This document shows positions 57,401-64,000 of a stretch of DNA of 64,000 nucleotides, in pieces. Made by a program: the position numbers and the translations under genes. The DNA is taken from contig NC_133536.1 of NCBI RefSeq assembly GCF_048544455.1, forward strand, positions 37,032,652-37,096,651, given 5' to 3'. Each line of letters starts with the position of its first letter. The first letter of the stretch is position 1. The notes under the pieces were generated by a model. The model did no database searches, had not been told where the DNA came from, and worked only from the letters and a program-made list of their open reading frames with translations. This stretch comes from Silene latifolia (lineage: Eukaryota > Streptophyta > Magnoliopsida > Caryophyllales > Caryophyllaceae).

Positions 57401-58463
57401 TGTGGGGTAATATCCGTATACTACCCTATAAAATTAGGACTATAACGCAAATTTTACATGTGATTAATAGTCATAAACGAAAAACATAATGAAACGATAA
57501 AGATTAAGCAATAACCTTCGGTCCTAGTGCAAAATGGCAATGAGAGATCAAAGTAGATCTCCTCCTAATTGTTGCACCCAAGATTGTCCGAGAAATGCCC
57601 TTGTGCTAGTATGAATCCTCTAATTGCCTTGCAATATCGAGAGGATTGTTTTGTGAGTTTTTGGTTGGATGAGAGATCCGAGTTTTGAGAGGCAATTTTC
57701 TCAAAACCCTAGAAAATGTTTTGCAAATGAATTACTAGGTTAAACAAGAGAGTGAGCCTCTCTTATTGTCTAGGCCATTCGGCCAAACCGAGATCATGAG
57801 AGGGAAATGGGCTTTTCCATTTCCTCTTTATTTTAACTCGCGGTCCGACATGCAATTTACTAAATGTATATGACACGGTCTAATTATAAACTGTCATCGG
57901 TTATCGGTTATTAAAGCATCAACTAATAATACGGGTTAGTTGAATTATTAATACATGTCCGACAAAGACAATATTGTATAATTATATTCAATATACATTA
58001 ATCAAATATAAATCGTTTATATTCAATTTTACGAATTAATCGTTTAATTCGTCTTAGCCATTTTTATTTAATCCGTATTAAATAGAATATCTCAACATCA
58101 CATTTTTGACTAATTAATAGTCAAATAACTCAGACTAACTGGTTAGTCAAATTTGGCATCTACATGACTGTATTTTCATACCGTCACATCTCTCAAACGT
58201 ATCCTATAGGTGTGACTTTTAGGGACCAGTTGATCACCGCCATCTGTATGACAATAACGTCAAACTTATCTAGCAAGCCAACCGTTATTGATAAACGTGG
58301 ACCAACTGATTATGATACAAAAGTATACCCTTTGATCCTTTTAGAGATTTATAAGTCCTTGCACTAACTGTTAAGGACACCAGCCCCAACAAGCTCCCAC
58401 TTGTCCGTACAAGTGTATGTGCAATGACGTTATCCGCACTAACTGGAGGACACAGCTCCAACA
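57401..58463 (-). repeat. Element E 5' LTR
   Basis: Same length as the 3' LTR and, by eye, identical in sequence, including the 72-bp terminal extension (58392-58463). Confidence 0.92.
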
Positions 58464-58468
58464 ACAAG

Positions 58469-60678
58469 CTAGGCATGAAAGAGTCGGATTGGACCCCTAC
58501 CAATCAAGGTGTGCGTGCATATGACGGTACACGACGAAAGGTGGTAGGACTTGCTAACTTAACCATAGCCACAGGGTCAATCGAACGAAAGGTTAACTTC
58601 CAAATAGTGGACATCGAATCTTCCTTCAACATACTTCTGGGAAGGCCGTGGATTCACGCTTCCAAAGCGGTAACATCCACCCTTCATCAAAAGATCAAGA
58701 TCCCACTAAATGGCAAGGTAGTGACGATCACTTCGTCACCCATCAAGGCAATAATCGAAAAACAGTCAAACAATCAAGTCCTTGCGGATCCCGTGTACGA
58801 ACTTGGGGGCTTCTAAAGTGTAAGTGTCATAGAAAGCGAATTGGCACCCTTATACTATAATCCCTACTCCAACTTGGTGGTCAACCACATACTCAAAACC
58901 CAGGGATACTTCCCTGGAATGCCTTTAAACCCTACTCGAAGAAACACCTTCGCACCATACAAGGAAGGCAACTCAACGAGGATACCACTTGGACTAGGGT
59001 ACAAACCCACAAAAGAGGAGGTTCTCGAAATGCTTGCCCAAGTCCAAAACCGTAAGCACGTAGGAGTCCAAATGCGACCCTATCGCCCTACTTTAAATGG
59101 GTATTTTGTTCAAGAAGGAAGTTTAGAACTCTTTCACGGATTTCCCGAACCTTGGCATTATCTCGAGAGGAAGCTAGCCGGAATCGAGATCTTTCACGAT
59201 TGCTACTTTATCCCTCCAGAAACGGTTCCTACCGTCAAAACCCGTCAAGCACCTTGCTTAGACGAGCAAGCTGTTAGCCTATTGTTTGGAGAAGATCGAT
59301 TCGTTAAGGCCGCGCAGGATGAGATCATTACCATGATACTTCAAGACGATCGCTTCAACCCCACCGCGTTAATCGCAGAAACCAACGCAAGACAGCAGAA
59401 AGGATGGAGAAAATCAATCAAGTGGACCAACAATCAAGGAAGACTCTTCAAGCTCACCACTGGAGAAGGAGAGATGTTCAAAGGAGAACCAGAAGACAAT
59501 GAGTTCGAGTCGGAGTCGGAATCAGAGTTGGAGTCTAGAGGAGTCATTAGAGAGTCTACTCCTGTCGTCATCCCCACTCCCTTTGTTTCTCCTAGATTAA
59601 CCTCGAGTAGTCACAGTAGTTCGGGAAATGCCCCAACCACTGTCCCTTTGCCGCCACTGACCATGGATCAGTTTGCTTCTTTGTTTCAACTTTACTCAAA
59701 TTTTGATATGAATAAATCAGGTTCTGCTTACTCTTTGTGTTATCTTGAGTGCAATTCTGTTTACGATGATACTGAGGATGACCAAGACCCATACTCGATC
59801 GAAATACCTCCCTACGTAGCCAAAGAAATACTACAGAAAGGGGAAGGGGGACCAGTAATAGAGGACACCGAACCCATCAATGTAGGAACCGAACTAGAAC
59901 CCCAAGAACTTAGGATAGGGACTACCTTGAGCTCTACCGAAAGGGCCGATTTCATAGACCTCCTAAATGAATTCAAAGATGTTTTCGCTTGGTCCTACAA
60001 AGACATGCCAGGGATCGACAGGGATATCGCCGAACATAGGATTCAGATTAAGCCAGGTTTTAAACCTGTAAAACAGAAGCTTCGACGAATGAGAAAAGAA
60101 TGGGCTCTAAAGATTAAGGAAGAAGTTGACAAACAATTCAAAGCCGGGTTTATCAAAGTTTCCGAGTATTCTGACTGGGTAGCTAACATAGTACCCGTAC
60201 GCAAAAAGGATGGGAGAATCCGTGTTTGTGTTGACTTTAGGGACTTAAACAAAGCAAGTCCAAAAGATGACTTCCCTCTACCTCACATCGACATATTGGT
60301 GGACAATCTTTGCACCACGCGTTACTATCCTTCATGGATGGATATGCGGGATATAACCAAATCAAGATGGCCATGGAAGATATGCATAAGACCGCCTTTG
60401 TCACCCAATGAGGAACCTATTGTTATACGGTAATGCCGTTTGGATTGATCAACGCCGGAGCTACATATCAACGCACCGCAACTACACTCCTACATGACAT
60501 GAAGCACAAAGAAGTTGAGGTATACGTAGATGACATGATTGTCAAATCCAAGGAAAGAGAGAGACATATTGCGAACCTTCGCAAGTTCTTCGCAAGGCTA
60601 CGAAAGTACAACATGAGGCTCAATCCTCAGAAATGCACATTCGGGGTAACATCCGCAAACTCTGGGATACGTTGTTAG
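58469..60678 (+). pseudogene. pol: Element D protease remainder and reverse transcriptase, broken
   Basis: Continues D after the second ACAAG. The protease C-terminal part shows ILLGRPWIH at about 58633-58659. TAA at 58814-58816 interrupts, but the same frame reopens through a linker with a glutamate/serine-rich patch. RT follows from about 59940: VVRKKDG-like fingers (VPVRKKDGRIRVCVDFRDLN) and, after a one-base shift near 60335 and a Trp-to-TGA change near 60408, the MPFGLINAGATYQR segment and catalytic YVDD (60523-60534). Another frameshift follows near 60650. RT would synthesise cDNA. The catalytic Asp pair is intact but the enzyme is split over three frames. Confidence 0.85.
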
Positions 60679-60726
60679 CCAACGAGGTATAGAAATAGAT
60701 CCTTCCAAAATCAAAGCTCGATCGAA

Positions 60727-63014
60727 ATGCCACAACCTCAAACAAAAAAAAGAAGTCGAGGATTCCTGGGAAAAGTGCAGTACATAAGTCGATTCATATC
60801 GAAACTTACAATGATTTGTGAGCCTATCTTCAAGAAACTTAAGAAAACAGACCACACCATGTGGGATGATGATTGTCAAAAGGCATTCGACCGAATCAAG
60901 GAGATATTGGCTAAACAACCAGTGCTCATGCCACCACAACGAGATCAACCTCTTGGTTTATATCTCACAGTAACCGAAACGGCCATGGGTGCCATGCTGG
61001 CTCAAACTGTAGGAAGTGAAGAAAGAGCTATCTACTACCTTAGTAAGAAGTTTTTGGAGTACGAGTGCAAATACTCACAACTCGAAAAGACATGCCTCAC
61101 TCTTGTGTGGGCAACGAAGAAGCTACGCCATTACATGCTTAGCTACTCCATCAAAATATACTCCAAAATGGATCCAGTCAAATACCTCTTCGAGAAACCC
61201 GTCCTCAACGGACGTCTAGAAAGATGGACCCTGATGCTCTTAGAATTCGACCTCAAATACGTGCCACTGAAAGTTATAAAAGGTCGCGCCGTCGCTGAAT
61301 TTTTCGCAGAAAATCCTATCAATGACGCACAAACAATAGATACTTGGTCATTTCCAGACGAGGATATACTCCAAACTGATGTAGACTCATGGGACCTGTA
61401 CTTTGATGGAGCATCGAACTTAAGAGGATTCAAAATAGGAGTGTTGCTCATTTCTCCTGAAGGCGAGCATACACCAATTGCTGTCAAACTCGACTTCGAG
61501 GTGACAAACAATGCTGCGGAATACGAAGCTTGTCTCATTGGACTACAAGCGGCAGTGAGTTTAGGCATTAAAAACCTCCGAGTACATGGGGATTCATCAC
61601 TGATCATCAACCAAGTTACAGGATCTTGGAAAATCCGAAGCGAAAGCCTCGCACCTTATCTGGCTAGAATAGACCAAGTCGCTCAATTCGTTGATCATGT
61701 AACCTACCTACACCTACCTCGGGAAGAAAATCAATTTGCAGACGCTCTTGCGAAACTTGCATCTCTGATTAATATGCCGGATCACATGTTGGAAATGCTT
61801 TTGTGCATCGAACGACGGTCAGAGCCGGCTTACGTCCACCATATCACCGATGAAGAAGAAATCGCGCAGGAACCCTGGTTCCAAGCAATCCTGAATTTTA
61901 AGCTTAATGGTACCTATCCACCGGATATGGACAAGAGGGGACAACGTGCTATACGCCTACTAGCCTCCCAATACGTTCTCATGCAAGGAGAATTGTACAA
62001 AAGAACACCTCTTGGTGTAGTCCTACGTTGCCTTGATCATTCACAGGCACGAAAGGTGATGGAAGAAGTCCACGACGAGGAATGCGGTCCTCACATGAGC
62101 GGGCCCATGATGGCAAAGAAAATCACACGTCTGGGGTATTATTGGACCACAATGGAATCCGATTGCATCAAATATAATCGGGAAGATAACCCCAGCCAGA
62201 ACAGGAGGTCACTGTTTCATTCTAGTAGCAATCGACTATTTCACCAAATGGGTAGAAGCGGCTTCCTACACTAGTCTTACAGCTAAGAATGTGGCAAAGT
62301 TCATTCAAAACAACATCATCTGTCGATATGGTTGCCCAAATGAAATCATTAGTGATAAAGGATCACATTTCCAAGCTGAGACCGAGCAATTGCTAGCCAA
62401 ATACAAGATTAAGCATCACCACTCTTCGCCCTATAGACCACAGACTAACGGCGCGGTAGAGGCGGCAAACAAGAATGTTGTCACAATTCTCAAGAAAATG
62501 ATTGACAACTATAGAGATTGGCCAAGCAAGATACCCTTTGCTTTGTGGGGGTATCATACATCTCAATCAGACGCCCACCGGGGCTACTCCTTTCTATTTG
62601 ACATACGGCATGGAAGCTGTACAACCAGTTGAGCTAGAAATACCATCCTTGCGTATTTTACTAGAAAGTCAAATTCCGGAAGCCGATTGGAAGAAGGATA
62701 GATATGAAGAACTCATCCTCCTGGATGAACGTAGGCTACGCACCTTACATAATGTCCAAACATATCAAGCACGTATCAAACGAGCTTTCAACAAAAGGGT
62801 TGGGCCAAGAAACATCAAAGAAGGAGACTTAGTACTCAAATCGGTTAGAGGTCTTTTACCTGTCGACCCACGGGGAAAATTCAAACCTAATTGGGCCGGA
62901 CCATTTCTAGTCAAATCCATACTCCCAGGAGGTGCGGTTAGAATCACAGACCTAGACGGGAATGAGTTTTCAAACCCAACAAATCTTGACCAACTAAAAC
63001 GGTACTATGCCTAG
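60727..63014 (+). pseudogene. pol: Element D RNase H, second RNase H and integrase, broken
   Basis: 60727-62274 opens with the RT thumb (GFLGKVQYISRFI) and the ordinary RNase H (AMLAQTVG, IYYLSKKF). A second, archaeal-type RNase H follows with LYFDGASN (about 61398), NNAAEYEA, HGDSSLI and ADALAKLA, a diagnostic pair for Tat elements. Integrase begins near 61870. Its HH residues remain, but around 62185 sequence is missing: the CxxC of the zinc domain and the first catalytic Asp region are absent. After a frame change the core resumes at 62207 with ISDKGSHF (Asp 62353-62355) and GAVEAANK (Glu 62459-62461). Another frameshift near 62570 leads to the C-terminal frame ending at 63014 (LDQLKRYYA). 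Integration in cis is impossible. Confidence 0.85.
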
Positions 63015-63563
63015 AATAGGAACAAAAACGCGCCTCGCGTAACCCCACGTGTCGCTCTTGTGGCACTAAATAAACGACCCATGGCCAAGCTGAAATAAGC
63101 TAAATGTCACTGTGCTCTTGCATTTTGACAAATTTGTCATCCTCATATCATCAAAAAAAAACTAAATTCGCACCTTCAGAGTAAGCAAAAGCTCATGCTT
63201 ATTTTCTACGTACATTACAAGCTCTTGCTTAGAACAATTATTCTTTTACATTTACTCGAACTACGCGCAGGGGTTTGATTTCGCTTCTTTGAGTGAATAC
63301 GTAGGCAATCCTTCACAGGATTCAACCCATTATATCTAAAATGTAAATAGAAGGACATTTGCATTGCATTTGAAATTCGACAAGAATAATAGATAGAAAA
63401 TCACAACGGTTTCATAACCATTCAACCTTTTTATTTCATTCATTTTCTGATAATAATAGTATGCTACATAATAAAAATAGAATAGGCTAGGATTCTAAAA
63501 ACCCCACCTTTTTATTACAACAACAATAAATTATAATAATCAAATAATAAATAAAGACTCGGG
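63015..63563 (+). other. Element D spacer after pol
   Basis: Non-coding, AT-rich. Separates pol from the antisense ORF. Confidence 0.6.
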
Positions 63564-64000
63564 CTATTCCTCCATCTTCCCCTTGCCCTTGTCATTCTTA
63601 TCATATTTCTTGTCACGACCTCGAGCCGGACGCTCTTGCGCCACTTCAGACCTAATCACCAACGGTCTTTCTTGAGGCCTAGCCTTTCCATTCTTGCCAA
63701 TCACCATTTCCGCGACAGGAGTAGTCTTTGGTTTCTTTGAAGGATGAACAACTTGAAACCCGGCTTCTTCTTCTCCCTCTGTCAGATGCTTCTCTTTCTC
63801 TTTCTCTCCCTCGCGCACCTTGTAGTCAACAGGCTCGCGTTTCCTCAGTCTCTCGCGCTCTTCCGGAGTAGTAGCCTTTCTCCATCTCAGATAAGAATCC
63901 GACACCCACAAGGCATTGGCAGAGAAATTCAAGAACTACATGTTTCTTTGGGCCCATTTAATGGCCCACTCTCTTCTACTCTCTCGTAGTAAGCGCCATA
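63564..64000 (-). pseudogene. Antisense ORF downstream of Tat pol (C-terminal part, one stop, runs off window)
   Basis: On the - strand the frame enters from beyond 64000, is cut by one TAG at 63936-63938, then stays open for 122 codons to 63564. The part upstream of the TAG is also open to the window edge and reads WAIKWAQRN near its end. Downstream it has NALWVSDSYLRW, a stretch rich in E, R and K, a PSKKPKTTP patch resembling a nuclear localisation signal, and an RGRDKKYDKNDKGKGKMEE basic/acidic tail. I do not recognise the family. Additional antisense ORFs after pol have been reported in Tat-lineage elements (from memory), and position and orientation fit that. Function is unknown. Confidence 0.55.

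Larger units (their letters stand above)
49532..58463 (-). mobile_element. Element E: Ty1/copia retrotransposon inserted in D protease
   Basis: LTRs of 1063 bp at 49532-50594 and 57401-58463 appear identical. Target duplication ACAAG lies at 49527-49531 and 58464-58468. On the - strand the order is primer site, ~2 kb leader, gag, protease, integrase, RT, RNase H, tail, polypurine tract. Integrase before RT defines Ty1/copia. The polyprotein has several stops and frameshifts, so the copy is not autonomous even though its LTRs indicate a very recent insertion. The copia lineage is not assigned firmly. Confidence 0.92.
44569..64000 (+). mobile_element. Element D: Tat-lineage Ty3/gypsy retrotransposon (interrupted by E, 3' end off window)
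   Basis: Order on the + strand: 5' LTR, primer site, gag, protease (split by E), RT, RNase H, a second RNase H, integrase, non-coding DNA and an antisense ORF running out of the window. The second RNase H and the TGGCGACTC-type primer site are hallmarks of the Tat lineage. With no ORF before gag it is closer to Retand/Tat than to classical Ogre (inference). It inserted in A about 10 bp after a GC palindrome. The left flank GGTTC (44564-44568) should recur after its 3' LTR. Multiple stops, frameshifts and a deletion in integrase make it defective. Confidence 0.85.

Overview
This window looks like intergenic heterochromatin from a flowering plant, most likely a eudicot. It holds no intact cellular gene, rRNA, tRNA or CRISPR array. 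Nearly all of it is transposable elements, many nested inside one another: Athila-type and Tat-type Ty3/gypsy, chromovirus-derived elements without coding capacity, Ty1/copia, a Helitron, MITEs and foldback elements. The mix (Athila with a tRNA-Asp primer site, Tat with a second RNase H, a possible antisense ORF after pol) would fit Caryophyllales, but that is a guess and species cannot be fixed from this sequence.

Layout. 1-540 is TCGGGT-rich low-complexity DNA. 541-3770 is a large foldback structure whose arms are tandem minisatellites in opposite orientations. 4147-6877 is a second element with about 90-bp imperfect terminal inverted repeats, set between (TA)n tracts. 7001-13926 is a Helitron inserted in a (TA)n tract. 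It carries a small gene-like structure, a Stowaway MITE, the end of a LINE and about 1.1 kb of purine-rich DNA. 14255-15255 is a copia-like solo LTR with a 5-bp target duplication. Two MITEs follow (15770-16294 and 16730-17099). 17515-24863 (element F) is a complete LTR retrotransposon with no coding capacity. 25347-26220 holds a TIR-like remnant and a second Helitron 3' end.

26232-64000 is one nested complex. Element A (Athila-like, + strand) received element B (same family, - strand) inside its 5' LTR, and B received element C (chromovirus-derived, - strand, non-coding). Further along, A received element D (Tat lineage, + strand), and D received element E (Ty1/copia, - strand) in its protease domain. 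The order of B, C and E is fixed by 5-bp target duplications (ATTTA, TTGCT and ACAAG). D is placed by comparing A with B. The right ends of A and D lie outside the window.

Functional state. No element is autonomous. A and B keep only gag and protease. C and F keep only the cis signals (LTRs, primer site, polypurine tract). D has frameshifts, stops and an integrase missing its first catalytic Asp. E has identical LTRs but a broken polyprotein, so it was probably mobilised by a partner. The most notable patterns are: clustered 12-bp palindromes with a CGATCG core upstream of TATA boxes in two unrelated families (F and B), a copia LTR extended by 72 bp through a duplicated polypurine tract, an antisense ORF downstream of Tat pol, and a phase-consistent four-exon structure inside the Helitron.
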